A DNA stretch of 64,000 nt from Salinimicrobium flavum (lineage in GTDB: Bacteria; Bacteroidota; Bacteroidia; Flavobacteriales; Flavobacteriaceae). The notes under the pieces were generated by a model. The model worked only from the letters and a program-made list of their open reading frames with translations. It was not told the origin of the DNA and ran no database searches. Position numbers and translations under genes: made by a program. Positions 8,446-17,515 of the stretch are shown here, piece after piece (position 1 is the stretch's first letter; every line of letters begins with the position of its first letter). The stretch is taken from contig NZ_JBHULT010000005.1 in the NCBI RefSeq assembly GCF_042684505.1, positions 62,001 to 126,000 of the forward strand. Reading direction: 5' to 3'.

Positions 8446-9804
8446 ATGGCCAATTATCAATCTCTCACCACTTATTTTAGCTTTTCCCTTTTCTTCCTTT
8501 TTTTCCTGAATTCCTGTATGCACAGGCAGAATAGCGACATTGAAGGGACCTCTGTTTTTATGAAGGACAGTCGGCACACCGCCTACTACCATTCATCGTC
8601 GGTCAAAAATAAGCCGGAAATTCTGTGGAAAGTCAAAACGGGCGCCCAGGTGATTTCTTCCCCGGTACTGGTAGATGATGTGGTATATATAGGAAGTGAA
8701 GATCACTTTCTTTATGCAATAGATGCTGCCAATGGGGCGGTGAAGTGGAAGTACCAAACAAAGGGGCCTGTAAATTCCACTCCTGCCGTAGCACAGGGCA
8801 AGGTGATGTTCCTCAGCTATGATGGCAATTTCTACGCATTGGATCAAACCGATGGAAAAGTGGTATGGACATTCAAAACAGGCGGAGAATCAAAATTTAA
8901 AGTAAAAGATTACTTCAATGGCTCCTTTCAACCCGATTTTTGGGATTTCTATTTGTCCTCTGCCAACGTTCTTGATAACAAGGTCTATTTTGGCTCGAGT
9001 GATTCCCACGTTTATGCACTCGATATAGAAACGGGTGACCTGGTGTGGAGTTACAAAACAGGGGCAAGTGTTCATTCCTCTCCTGCAATTTGGGAAAATT
9101 CTGTGGTAGTAGGTTCCTGGGACAGTAAGGTCTACTCGCTCGATGCCCACACCGGCAAGGAGAATTGGTCTTATACCACCGGAAGGGATACGGCACAATA
9201 CATCTGGCACGGTGTTCAGGCTTCTCCTTCAGTTGAAGATGGCATAGCGTATGTTGGCTCAAGGGACGCAAAGTTCTATGCCTTTGATGTGGTTTCCGGA
9301 GATACTCTCTGGACCAATAACAATTTTGACAGATCCTGGATGCCAGGTTCGGCTTCTATAGGGGATAAGAAAATCTACACCGGTTCTTCCGACTCCTTTA
9401 GTTTTTTCTCCCTTGACAAGGAGACGGGAAAAATAGATTATGCCACGAAAACAAAGTCATATACTTTTTCCAGTCCGGCAATTGACCGTGAAATGGCATA
9501 TATAGGTTCAGCAAATGGACGATTGTATGGTATTGAAAAAAAGGATGGGAATATTAAATGGGAATTCCAAACCCTGGGCTCGCGAAATGACACCTTAAAA
9601 GTCTTTACTGAAACGGGGGAAAGAGATATTGAAAAACTAAAATCATTAGAGGCAGGTATTACAGACATGCCCGGACTTTCCGCTCTATACAAAGATATTT
9701 TCATCACTTCAGGGGCTGTTTTGTCTTCCCCGGTAATATTTGATCAGGTTATATTCTTCGGAAGTTCAGATGGTTTTATTTATGCAATAACCGATAAGCT
9801 ATAG
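8446..9804 (+). CDS. PQQ-like beta-propeller lipoprotein
   Basis: 452 residues. A lipoprotein signal (FFLFFLNSC, Cys near residue 24) precedes about seven PQQ/BamB-like blades of the form SSPVLVDDVVYIGSxD...LYAIDAxxGxxxWxYxT; the blades are obvious at about 65-105, 110-150, 185-225 and onward. Such proteins are propellers used as scaffolds or in quinoprotein-like enzymes; here the quinone-binding Cys pair and Asp of true dehydrogenases are not evident, so I call it a scaffold/assembly or unknown-substrate protein. It is not in an operon: 292 bp separate it from the divergent gene and about 500 bp from the next. Confidence 0.85.
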   Translation: MANYQSLTTYFSFSLFFLFFLNSCMHRQNSDIEGTSVFMKDSRHTAYYHSSSVKNKPEILWKVKTGAQVISSPVLVDDVVYIGSEDHFLYAIDAANGAVKWKYQTKGPVNSTPAVAQGKVMFLSYDGNFYALDQTDGKVVWTFKTGGESKFKVKDYFNGSFQPDFWDFYLSSANVLDNKVYFGSSDSHVYALDIETGDLVWSYKTGASVHSSPAIWENSVVVGSWDSKVYSLDAHTGKENWSYTTGRDTAQYIWHGVQASPSVEDGIAYVGSRDAKFYAFDVVSGDTLWTNNNFDRSWMPGSASIGDKKIYTGSSDSFSFFSLDKETGKIDYATKTKSYTFSSPAIDREMAYIGSANGRLYGIEKKDGNIKWEFQTLGSRNDTLKVFTETGERDIEKLKSLEAGITDMPGLSALYKDIFITSGAVLSSPVIFDQVIFFGSSDGFIYAITDKL

Positions 9805-10308
9805 ATGCTGAAGCGTCAAAAATGTCTACTTCTGCCTGAAATAGCCTCACAGATTAATGACCAGGTTCAAAACAAAAGAGCATGAGCAGATCGCCACTTT
9901 AAGAAATGAAAATACGGTGGTAGTCACAGATTGTACGTTTTAAATACCCCTTGAAAAATGAAAAGCCACATTATTTTTATGTCGACCTTGCCTCCGAAGC
10001 ATTAAAGGTCATAGAATACTTTCCGTTAGATAACCGGGGGGAAATAGTAAAATTCTAACTTCTATAATTATTACCTCAAAATGTTATTTTTGACATTTCT
10101 GTAGGAAATTACCTCTGTATTACCCTCTGATTATCAAATCACTTCATTTTAAAAGGAAAAATTACTCCTTATTACATAATATTGAATAAAACTAATTGAT
10201 CAAACAATTTTTTAACTAATTTGGTGAGAGAAGATCGTGCTGCCTTTTAACTTTTCGGCTCTCCCTATCTCTGATCTTCTGCTATAAAAAACTTCTAAAA
10301 AAGCATTT
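9805..10308. other. spacer holding a duplicated gene tail
   Basis: 504 bp without an intact gene. The first 150 bp show nothing. Positions 9962-10058 hold a partial copy of the end of the 6839 gene (listed separately). The rest is AT-rich and probably contains the promoter of the broken lipoprotein gene starting at 10309. Confidence 0.5.
9962..10058 (+). pseudogene. C-terminal remnant of a paralogue of the 6839 lipoprotein
   Basis: The translated stretch KPHYFYVDLASEALKVIEYF, then PLDN, matches the C-terminal end of the 6839 product (KPYYFYVDLASEALKVTEYF, then PLEN) with only a few substitutions, several of them synonymous at DNA level. It ends at TAA 10056-10058 after a short altered tail. 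No related sequence is visible upstream, so this is a truncated duplicate. Synonymous differences suggest it was once a coding paralogue. Confidence 0.7.
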
Positions 10309-10839
10309 ATGAGAGCACTAAAAGTACTGCTGTTTGTAACAGCACTGGTCAGCCTTGTTTCCTGTTAAAAAGATGATGATCCACAAGTGGACAAAGACAT
10401 CATCCTGGGAGAATGGAACCTTACGGAGTTCAGCTATTCGGGTATCAATTCTGTAAAAGATGGCGATGAGACCGCTTCGGTATCTTATTCTGCAGAAGCA
10501 AAAGATCTCAATGCGCAGGTAGTTTTTCAGGATGCAGGCAAATACACGACCGCGGGTAGTTACACCCTCACCCTTACTACTACCGTAGACGGTGAGACCA
10601 GCGCGCAGGACTTTCCTTATCCCGATATTACCGGTAGTGGCACCTACAGAATTGAGGGAAATAAAATGATCACCACTCCAAATGCAGGCGATGAGTTGAT
10701 CATTCAGGCTTCCGAAGGGATCATCGAGGAGCTTACACCAAACAGAATGGTGCTTGTTATTGAAGAACGTTCGGTCACCAAAATCGACGAAATGGAGGTG
10801 GAGATCAACTTCGACATGATCCAGGTGCTTACCAGGTAA
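10309..10839 (+). pseudogene. lipocalin-like lipoprotein with in-frame stop after lipobox Cys
   Basis: From ATG 10309 the frame gives a perfect lipoprotein signal (ALKVLLFVTALVSLVSC) followed at once by TAA (10366-10368) and then an open frame to 10839 beginning KDDDPQVDKDIILGEWNLTE. The signal and mature parts are in the same frame, so one base change (for example AAA or CAA to TAA) separates them. The mature part looks like a lipocalin-like (DUF5004-type) domain: GEWNLTEFSY strand, a TGSGTYRIEGNKM strand. A GTG at 10387 could restart translation but without a signal peptide. Either a recent pseudogene or a sequencing error. Confidence 0.75.
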
Positions 10840-11011
10840 ACCGGGGGTAGATATTATTGATCTATGGGAAAGTGTTGAGCAAATCACAGGACACAGAAAA
10901 ATATGTCTCTGTGAACTCTCTGCATTCTCTGCCTGAAACTTTCGAATTTCCTCTTCAAAATGCCATTTTTCGACTACTTTTCAGAAGCTGAAAGCTCTAG
11001 AAACAATAGCC

Positions 11012-11554
11012 ATGAAAATCCTCACAGCCCGATTAAGAATCCGTCCCTTGGTAGTCGAAGACCTTCAGGATTTCCACGTTTACCGTTCTGATCCGGCGAT
11101 GGCGAAATACCAGGGCTATAAACCCATGAGCGAGGAGCAGGCGGAGGCGTTTATCAGGGAGAATTCGGTAAAGGGATTTGGCAACCCCGGCGAATGGGTG
11201 CAGTACGGGATTGAAAACCTGGAAAACGGGAACCTCATTGGCGACTGCGCCATTAAGCTGGACGGCGAGTCCGCAGAAATTGGGATTTCGATCTCCCCTT
11301 TACATCAAAAAAACAGATACGCGAAAGAAGTGCTTTCCGGCATCCTTGACCTTCTTTTCAGGGAACACCACATTGACAGGGTAGTGGAAAGGGTCGACGC
11401 AGAGAATACTGCTTCCCTCAATCTGCTTAAAAGCGTCGGCTTCCGGGAGGATGGTTACTTTCCTGATGTTTTGTATAAGGGGGTATTGTGTGATGAATTT
11501 CAGTTTATCATGTCCAAAATCGAGTGGGAGGGAAGGGAAAGATCTATTGAATAA
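11012..11554 (+). CDS. GNAT family N-acetyltransferase (RimJ/RimL type)
   Basis: 180 residues with the acetyltransferase_3 layout: the N-terminal strand TARLRIRPLVVEDL, a central strand GDCAIKLDGESAEIGISISP, the acetyl-CoA loop region before the helix YAKEVLSGILDLLFREH and the closing strand ENTASLNLLKSVGF. These proteins transfer an acetyl group from acetyl-CoA to an N-terminal or other amine; the substrate cannot be read from sequence. It is a cytosolic single gene, with a spacer of 113 bp before the transposase gene. Length is normal for the family. Confidence 0.9.
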   Translation: MKILTARLRIRPLVVEDLQDFHVYRSDPAMAKYQGYKPMSEEQAEAFIRENSVKGFGNPGEWVQYGIENLENGNLIGDCAIKLDGESAEIGISISPLHQKNRYAKEVLSGILDLLFREHHIDRVVERVDAENTASLNLLKSVGFREDGYFPDVLYKGVLCDEFQFIMSKIEWEGRERSIE

Positions 11555-11667
11555 TATCTCATACGCTGTGAAAAATTCTGGAGCAAATAGAGCCGGGAAG
11601 TAATCCAACAAAAAGTCCAGTTTTATCTCAGAGATAGGCCTTTGTAAAAGCGAATAATAAATACTGT

Positions 11668-12273
11668 ATGTCAGCAACATTTCAGAATAAATATAAAAAT
11701 GAATCAACCCGTCTGCAGCAGTGGGATTATGGATGGGATGCTGCATATTTTATAACAATATGTACTAAAAACCGGGAGGATCTTTTTGGAAAAATTGTGG
11801 ATGGCAAAATGGAATTATCTCAGGCAGGTGTTATCGCAGATGTGTTATGGTATGAAATAAAGCACCATGCGAAAAATGTGGAATTGGGGGAATTTGTTGT
11901 GATGCCCAACCATATCCATGGCATTATTATTCTGGAGGGAAATAAACGACCGGGCACAAGAGATGAGAATAATGATAATGTTGTAGTAGTAGGGGCAAGG
12001 CATGCCTTGCCCCTACTACAACAACAACAATCCAATAATGAACACCCATCGCCTTGTCACCAAAAATCCATAGGTCAAAAACGGTTTCAGAATCAGGGGA
12101 AAAATACCCTTTCCTCTATTGTGGGTTCCTATAAATCAGCCGTGACAAAACATGCCAATAGATTAAATTTAAAATTTGCATGGCAACCTCTTTTTTACGA
12201 TCACATCATCAGGGATCATCGATCCTTTGAAAATATTTCCAGGTATATCATTCAAAATCCGGGTAAACGGTAA
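11668..12273 (+). CDS. REP-associated tyrosine transposase (RAYT, Y1_Tnp)
   Basis: 201 residues of the single-strand HUH transposase family. The HUH motif is in MPNHIHGI (His82, His84), and the likely nucleophilic Tyr is Tyr155 in IVGSYKSAVT. The N-terminal strand YFITICTKNREDLFG is typical of RAYT proteins. A low-complexity, poorly conserved insert at about 90-140 contains a perfect palindrome at DNA level (11986-12019). RAYTs mobilise or spread short palindromic REP elements as single-copy genes without flanking terminal inverted repeats of their own. A REP-like hairpin sits 26 bp after its stop (12300-12322). Catalytic residues look intact. Confidence 0.88.
   Translation: MSATFQNKYKNESTRLQQWDYGWDAAYFITICTKNREDLFGKIVDGKMELSQAGVIADVLWYEIKHHAKNVELGEFVVMPNHIHGIIILEGNKRPGTRDENNDNVVVVGARHALPLLQQQQSNNEHPSPCHQKSIGQKRFQNQGKNTLSSIVGSYKSAVTKHANRLNLKFAWQPLFYDHIIRDHRSFENISRYIIQNPGKR
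11986..12019. repeat. perfect 34-bp palindrome inside the RAYT coding region
   Basis: Arms of 17 bp without a loop, centred at 12002/12003 (GGGGCAAGGC | GCCTTGCCCC around ATs). It preserves the reading frame, encoding about residues 107-118 within the variable insert. It resembles the GTAGGGGCAAGGC... palindromes that are frequent as intergenic REP-like repeats in other bacteria; this comparison is from memory. Confidence 0.9.
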
Positions 12274-12299
12274 GAAGATCTTCTTCGACATTCAATACA

Positions 12300-12322
12300 G
12301 CGCGAGGTCAGAGACCTCACGC
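12300..12322. repeat. REP-like hairpin after the transposase gene
   Basis: Imperfect inverted repeat GCGCGAGGTC-AGA-GACCTCACGC with one C/A mismatch and nine paired positions. It lies 26 bp downstream of the RAYT stop and may be a terminator or a REP element moved by that enzyme. No T-run follows directly, so terminator activity is less likely. Confidence 0.6.
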
Positions 12323-12494
12323 AGCCTTCTCATTTAGGTTTTAAAAGCGCCAGGCTGTGAAGTAAAAAATTCTAATAAGTGAACCTCTCTAAATTAAATA
12401 TTAAAAAAGGAAGAATAAATAACCCTCCTGGAAAATGCCATTTTTTATTACCTTTAAAATAACTTCAAAACATAACATTAAATAAAACCAATCC

Positions 12495-12857
12495 ATGAAA
12501 AAATTCCTTTTGATCTCCTCCATTCTGTTATCGCTTACGGCCTGTAAGGACACAGATCCACAAGAAAAAAAAGCTAACGAACCAATAGCCGAAAAGCAGG
12601 AAATCCAGGTAGAATCTCTTTCAGACTACGAAGAGGCGAAAGCTACTCTTGATGAATTGTTCCTGCACGCAGAACGTTTGAAAAAAGGAGAAATATCAAA
12701 GGAAAAACACGACGCCATTTCTTACCCCATTGGGCAGAAGCTCGACTCGCAAAAAGCGACTTTGAGTGAGGAAGACAGACAGAAACTAAAAGAATATGGG
12801 GATAAACGCTATGACGAAATTTATCCTGAAGAAGACCGGATAGTTAAGTCTAACTAA
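12495..12857 (+). CDS. small lipoprotein, unknown function
   Basis: 120 residues with signal ending ILLSLTAC (lipidated Cys near 17). The mature part is highly charged and helix-rich, rich in Lys and Glu, with a coiled-coil-like stretch (DYEEAKATLDELFLHAERLK). It has no motif I can name. Standalone: 195 bp to the next gene. Confidence 0.65.
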   Translation: MKKFLLISSILLSLTACKDTDPQEKKANEPIAEKQEIQVESLSDYEEAKATLDELFLHAERLKKGEISKEKHDAISYPIGQKLDSQKATLSEEDRQKLKEYGDKRYDEIYPEEDRIVKSN

Positions 12858-13052
12858 GCTGGAAATTAATATGCCAGGGAAAACACGGGCATATGTTTTA
12901 GTATTTTTATTCTATATCTATACTCCCGGCTTCTGAAAAATACCCAGCTGCGCGCAAAGTCTTCTTCTTTGCGCTTTATTTTTATTAATACATTGATTTT
13001 CAGTAACTTTAAAAGTGGTGAACAAGCCATTTAACACTAAAATCCTTGTGCT

Positions 13053-14003
13053 ATGAAAAGGTATAATTTATTACTGGGTTTTCTGGCTATTCTTTTCCTG
13101 GGTGGCAATTCAATTCTCGCTCAAAAAGCTTTTCAAACACCGGCTTCCGGTAAATATTCCGGCCCAATCATAGATATGCACATGCACACCGGCCTTCCTC
13201 ACGAAATCCCTGCCGGAACCCCTTCTCTTTGCCGTCCTGAACCCTGTGAAGGAGATGGTGGGGCGACGGTCGATACAAAAGAGCTCATGGAAAGATCGCT
13301 TGAAGCCATGAACCGCTATAATATTAGCACAGCCTTTCTGAGTGGGGTGGATTGGGCAGCCGTTCAGGAATGGAAGAAATTTGCTCCAGACCGTTTTATT
13401 GCATCTCCTTTTATTTTAAAACCCAATGATCCCGGTGTTGAGAAACTTAGGGAGGAGTATGAAAGAGGGCGGTTTAAGGGTATGGGTGAAATTGGCACTC
13501 AACTTAACGGCATCCCTCCCAACGATCCCTCACTGGACCCGTATTTTAAACTGGCTGAAGAACATGACCTTCCGGTACTCATCCATACCTTAGGCATTGG
13601 ACCTTATACGCCACATTTCAGATCGGCTGCCGGTAACCCTTTATTACTGGAAGATGTGCTTATGAAATATCCAAACCTCAGATTGTTCGTGGAAAATGCC
13701 GGCTATCCCTATCGGGAAGAAATGATCGCGATGATGTATCAGTATCCTCAGCTCTATGTTGATGTCTCCACAATAACATGGGTGATTCCGCGTACAGCCT
13801 TCTATGATCATCTGGAAGCATTTGTGCGGGCAGGCCTCGGAAAGAGAATTATGTTTGGGTCTGACCAGATGGTATGGCCGGAAAAGATAGGTGCTGCAGT
13901 AGAGGCGATCGAGCAGGCACCCTTTTTAACGAATGAACAAAAACAAGATATCTTTTATAACAATGCAGCACGTTTTCTTCGGCTCAAAGAGGCCAAAGAG
14001 TAA
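13053..14003 (+). CDS. amidohydrolase-family metal-dependent hydrolase, exported
   Basis: 316 residues, signal peptide to about residue 24 (ending ILAQ), then a TIM-barrel hydrolase. The metal site is recognisable: His43-x-His45 in DMHMH, Glu146 in GMGEIG, His178 in VLIHT and Asp271 in FGSDQMVWPE. This is the pattern of the amidohydrolase_2 (uronate isomerase/ACMSD-like) group. The substrate cannot be assigned; family members include decarboxylases and lactonases. Stands alone with its own promoter region, possibly upstream of the membrane protein at 14115. Confidence 0.85.
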   Translation: MKRYNLLLGFLAILFLGGNSILAQKAFQTPASGKYSGPIIDMHMHTGLPHEIPAGTPSLCRPEPCEGDGGATVDTKELMERSLEAMNRYNISTAFLSGVDWAAVQEWKKFAPDRFIASPFILKPNDPGVEKLREEYERGRFKGMGEIGTQLNGIPPNDPSLDPYFKLAEEHDLPVLIHTLGIGPYTPHFRSAAGNPLLLEDVLMKYPNLRLFVENAGYPYREEMIAMMYQYPQLYVDVSTITWVIPRTAFYDHLEAFVRAGLGKRIMFGSDQMVWPEKIGAAVEAIEQAPFLTNEQKQDIFYNNAARFLRLKEAKE

Positions 14004-14114
14004 AATAGAAAGCTTATGGCTACTGCGACGTTGTAAAAATCCCCCGACTTTGCAACCTTTGGGTTATCGCAGATAAAGATTATCTTAGTTAAACAAACCA
14101 ACCTGTTCCCCAAG

Positions 14115-14828
14115 TTGATCGGCCATAACAAGAATAATATTTTCACCTACAGGAGACTGAGGCGCACAATTGGTTACCTGGGCATCGCACTTCCGTTGCT
14201 GTTGGTGGGGTTTTCTTTAATTCCCTTTTTCAAGACTGAAGTGCAGCCTTCCATCAGTGATTATTATTACACGAATCTTCGCGACATCTTTACCGGTACT
14301 TTAGCCGCTGTTGGTTTGTTTCTGATCTCTTATAAAGGCCACGGAAATGCTTCGCTCTGGAAGAATGACCAGCTACTCACCAATGTCGCCGGAATCATGG
14401 CAATAGGGGTGGCACTCATTCCTGTTAGTCCTGAAACCGAGCCTGCAAACCTCTTTTCTCTTATTCCGTATAATTTTCCCTGGTTAGGCTGGCTTCATTA
14501 CATTTTCGCAGCTCTTCTCTTCGGAATTTTCGCGTTGTTAGCGATCAATGTTTTCACCATTGGTCAGAACCAGTCAGAAGACATTCCCGTCAGCACTTTT
14601 AACGAAAATCACATTTACCGGTTTTGCGGTAGTGCAATTATTGTTTTGATCTTGTTAATTCCGGTTTCTGAAATGTTCAGGCTGTTCAACTATTCGACGC
14701 TGGTGCTGGAAGCCCTGGCACTGTTTTTCTTCGGAATTGCATGGTTGATCAAAGGTCGGGCGCTGGGCGATGAAGGAAAGATAGGGGAGAAGCTTTACCG
14801 GGAACACAATTCAATTACTATTGATTGA
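14115..14828 (+). CDS. multi-pass membrane protein (about 6-7 TM), unknown
   Basis: 237 residues with about six or seven hydrophobic segments, the first following the Lys/Arg-rich start (YRRLRRTIGYLGIALPLLLVG). Characteristic sequence: SISDYYYTNLRDIFTGTL. No motif identifies it for me; hypothetical DUF998-like families have a similar topology. The start is uncertain: the reading frame is open upstream to 14037 but has no ATG before residue 95, so a TTG at 14115 is used. Located 111 bp after the hydrolase gene and possibly cotranscribed. Confidence 0.55.
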   Translation: MIGHNKNNIFTYRRLRRTIGYLGIALPLLLVGFSLIPFFKTEVQPSISDYYYTNLRDIFTGTLAAVGLFLISYKGHGNASLWKNDQLLTNVAGIMAIGVALIPVSPETEPANLFSLIPYNFPWLGWLHYIFAALLFGIFALLAINVFTIGQNQSEDIPVSTFNENHIYRFCGSAIIVLILLIPVSEMFRLFNYSTLVLEALALFFFGIAWLIKGRALGDEGKIGEKLYREHNSITID

Positions 14829-15049
14829 TGAATAATGATCTGTAAATCCAAAAAGAATCTGACGGATCGGTCTCAACTTAACTTTCGCATTCGTTGTCTG
14901 TCTGAGCTATTTTTATGCCCGGGAAGGGCGTGAAAATTTGGTCGAAGCCTGCAGGTTGACGAGGATGGTTCATTAAAAAAATAACCTTAAACAAAAAATT
15001 GAAGAAACTTAAAAGAATACGACGAAATCTCCGGTTGATATAAGATACC

Positions 15050-15808
15050 TTAATCTTCTTGTTTCTCTTTTAGTTCCCTTCGCTTTTGTTCTGTTACCGC
15101 ATTGTTGTGTTCCACATCTCCTGAACTACCTTCTTTACGCTTTTCCAACGATTGAAGCGTTTCTGTTTTGCCATAGAGAATTATAACGTCCCCTTCTTTA
15201 ATCTCTGTATCGCCTTTCGGGGCTCCAATATAATTCCCATTCAGGCGCCTTACTCCCAGTACCCGAACCCCTTCAGCATCTAATTCTAACTTTTTCAAGG
15301 TTTTATTTGTTAGCCAATCTTCCTTTTTCACTTTGATTTCAGATACCCTATAATTCTCTTCCAGGTGTAGTAAACTGTAGTAATCTTTTACATCAAGATA
15401 AGTATAACGACTCAAGGCTTTATCTATCAAAGTAGAAAGTTTTCGATCAATAAATTTGCTGCGTGACAAGGCAATTAGGAGCAACAACCCTGAAAAAAGC
15501 ACAATGATTTCCGTAGAAAAAAATCCTGATTCTTCTATGGATATAAAACTGAAGATCACTGAAGATATAGTGGTAATTATTCCTGCGTTGCCCAAAAAAA
15601 TTAAAACAGTGAGAATTTTTCTTCTCACGGGATCATTAACTACCAACTCAGATTCCTTGGTGGTAAATCCTACTCCCAAATAAGCAGATCTTGCCTGGAA
15701 CTTAGCAGCATCTTTAGAAAGACCGGTATGGATAAAGGCTATTGTTCCAATACGGGTAGCAAGTATGGACAGAGTAATTATTACCAATAAAGAAATTATA
15801 GCGGTCAT
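15050..15808 (-). CDS. membrane protein with C-terminal TrkA-C domain
   Basis: 252 residues. The N-terminal half has two or three membrane segments (MTAIISLLVIITLSILATRI and a central IIVLFSGLLLLIAL). The C-terminal about 160-235 is a TrkA-C/RCK_C domain: strands and helices with VKKEDWLTNKTLKKL, and the glycine-rich end GDTEIKEGDVIILYGK typical of the family. TrkA-C domains bind small molecules such as nucleotides and gate cation transport, but no pore or RCK_N domain is seen here, so the partner or substrate is unknown. The C-terminus ends in a Lys/Glu-rich tail. Confidence 0.8.
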   Translation of the reverse strand: MTAIISLLVIITLSILATRIGTIAFIHTGLSKDAAKFQARSAYLGVGFTTKESELVVNDPVRRKILTVLIFLGNAGIITTISSVIFSFISIEESGFFSTEIIVLFSGLLLLIALSRSKFIDRKLSTLIDKALSRYTYLDVKDYYSLLHLEENYRVSEIKVKKEDWLTNKTLKKLELDAEGVRVLGVRRLNGNYIGAPKGDTEIKEGDVIILYGKTETLQSLEKRKEGSSGDVEHNNAVTEQKRRELKEKQED

Positions 15809-16053
15809 CCGGGCCGTTTTTTCACAGTTTTAAAGGAAACCAGAAATTTTGTAGCATCAAAACCTGCAAGTTTCTTTTGTTTTTTGATTCTAGTATTAAA
15901 GTTAAGGGCTTTTGGAAGAATATGGAAAATAGGTAAACTTTAATTGCTGAAAGAAGAAGAAACCTATACTCCTATGAACCCTTATATTTTTTTCCGTAAT
16001 TTCAGATTACCCGGGGAAATTCCAACAGATCAAGCGGAAGCCTTGAACAGGGC

Positions 16054-17505
16054 TTATAGAATTTCAATTATACACCAGCCCAGAAAACCAGCAATAAGCC
16101 CTGCCAGAAGAGCCGGGGCCATGTTACGGACAAGTACTTCTTTATAGTTCGTAAGGTTGGCTACAGAAGCTGCCGCTATGATATTAAACAGACAAATGGC
16201 ATTTCCAATTCCTGCACCATTCAATTGCAAGGACAGGATTAGGTTTGGATCCAGGTTAAGAAGCCTGGCTGCTTCAAGCTGCGATGGCCCGAAAACCACA
16301 TTGGAAATAGTAGTACTTCCTGTAATAAAAGCACCTATTATTCCTAATAAAGGACTTAACAGGGTATACCCGTTACCCAGATTACTCAGGAGATCAGCAA
16401 TATTATCAACCATAGATGGCTGTTGCACGCCGGAATTGATCATCAATTGTGCTATTGCAACCGAAGGAAAGAGAACTACAAAAACCTTCCATAGCTTAAC
16501 AGAAGATTCAACTAAATAAAAAGACTTGCTTTTTTTGTACAAAGCCACTCCAATCCCAACAATAATAAAAGGGATGAGAGGCGACTGCAAGGGTCTGATG
16601 GATGCATTTAGACCAGATGCGAACATATCCGAAAAAGCTAAATCCCAGCCAATCCATCGGTTTAGAGGATTGAATAATTTCGGCAGAAGGAGTAAAATGG
16701 CCAGAATTCCATAAGGTAGCCAGGGTCGTAAATTAATTTTTCCTTCGGCTCCCTTTAAATAAAATATCGATAGAATAAGCATAACAAGTGCGGCCAGCAC
16801 AGTTGCTAAATCTGGTACCAGCCAGGCAAAAAGGCAAAAGGGAAGCGCAAAAAAAGTAAAAAGGAGCAGAATTTTCCCTTTATGTTGTACTGGATTTTGC
16901 ATTTGAGCAAACATCCTGAATATGGCAAATAAAATAAAAAACTGCACAATTACACCAATGACAGCAGCGGTAAAACCAATTTGTTGTACCTGGGCTTGCG
17001 TTAGCCCAAGGGGCAGCTGTAAGCCTGTAATAATGGGTGTTCCAACAGCACCAAAAATCGCAAACAGTCCATCAAATAACAATACTACAGCTACGGACAA
17101 AACGGCATTAAAGCCCATAGCAATTAGCAGCAGAGGAACAATTGCGCCAGGGGTACCAAAACCGGCAACTCCTTCAAAAAATGCGGTAAGACAAATGGCC
17201 AGCAGAAAAAATCTTATTTCTTTAGAAGGATGCAGGTTATCTAAGGAATGGCTGATTTGTGAAATTAGTCCTGCGCCCTGCATTATATTGTATAAAAAAA
17301 GGGCACCAAACACAATCATCAAAATATTCACCGTAGTGAGAAAAGCTACACCCATGCTTCCAAGGAAATGACTAAAAGAAGCTTCCCAGTAAAAGAACAG
17401 GACACTGGTAATGGCAAAACCTACCATAACGGCTTCCTTAACTCCTTTGGTTATTGAAAAAATTATCAGGATAAGAATGGGTAAGAGCGAGAGGAAATAA
17501 ACCAT
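16054..17505 (-). CDS. L-lactate permease (LctP family)
   Basis: 483 residues, about 12-14 hydrophobic segments. The signature block FFEGVAGFGTPGAIVPLLL lies near residues 115-130 and is typical of LctP-type permeases, followed by the matching FDGLFAIFGAVGTPIITG in the next helix pair. LctP proteins transport lactate (and glycolate) with protons. The gene is 10 bp downstream of the D-lactate dehydrogenase gene on the same strand, so the pair forms an operon with the dehydrogenase first. Somewhat shorter than the about 550-residue classical family members. Confidence 0.9.
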   Translation of the reverse strand: MVYFLSLLPILILIIFSITKGVKEAVMVGFAITSVLFFYWEASFSHFLGSMGVAFLTTVNILMIVFGALFLYNIMQGAGLISQISHSLDNLHPSKEIRFFLLAICLTAFFEGVAGFGTPGAIVPLLLIAMGFNAVLSVAVVLLFDGLFAIFGAVGTPIITGLQLPLGLTQAQVQQIGFTAAVIGVIVQFFILFAIFRMFAQMQNPVQHKGKILLLFTFFALPFCLFAWLVPDLATVLAALVMLILSIFYLKGAEGKINLRPWLPYGILAILLLLPKLFNPLNRWIGWDLAFSDMFASGLNASIRPLQSPLIPFIIVGIGVALYKKSKSFYLVESSVKLWKVFVVLFPSVAIAQLMINSGVQQPSMVDNIADLLSNLGNGYTLLSPLLGIIGAFITGSTTISNVVFGPSQLEAARLLNLDPNLILSLQLNGAGIGNAICLFNIIAAASVANLTNYKEVLVRNMAPALLAGLIAGFLGWCIIEIL

Positions 17506-17515
17506 TGGGATTCAG

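Noticed and set aside
10318..10887. 189-codon minus-strand open frame
   Set aside because: Antisense to the broken lipocalin-like gene; no motif or signal, whereas the plus frame gives signal peptide and domain.
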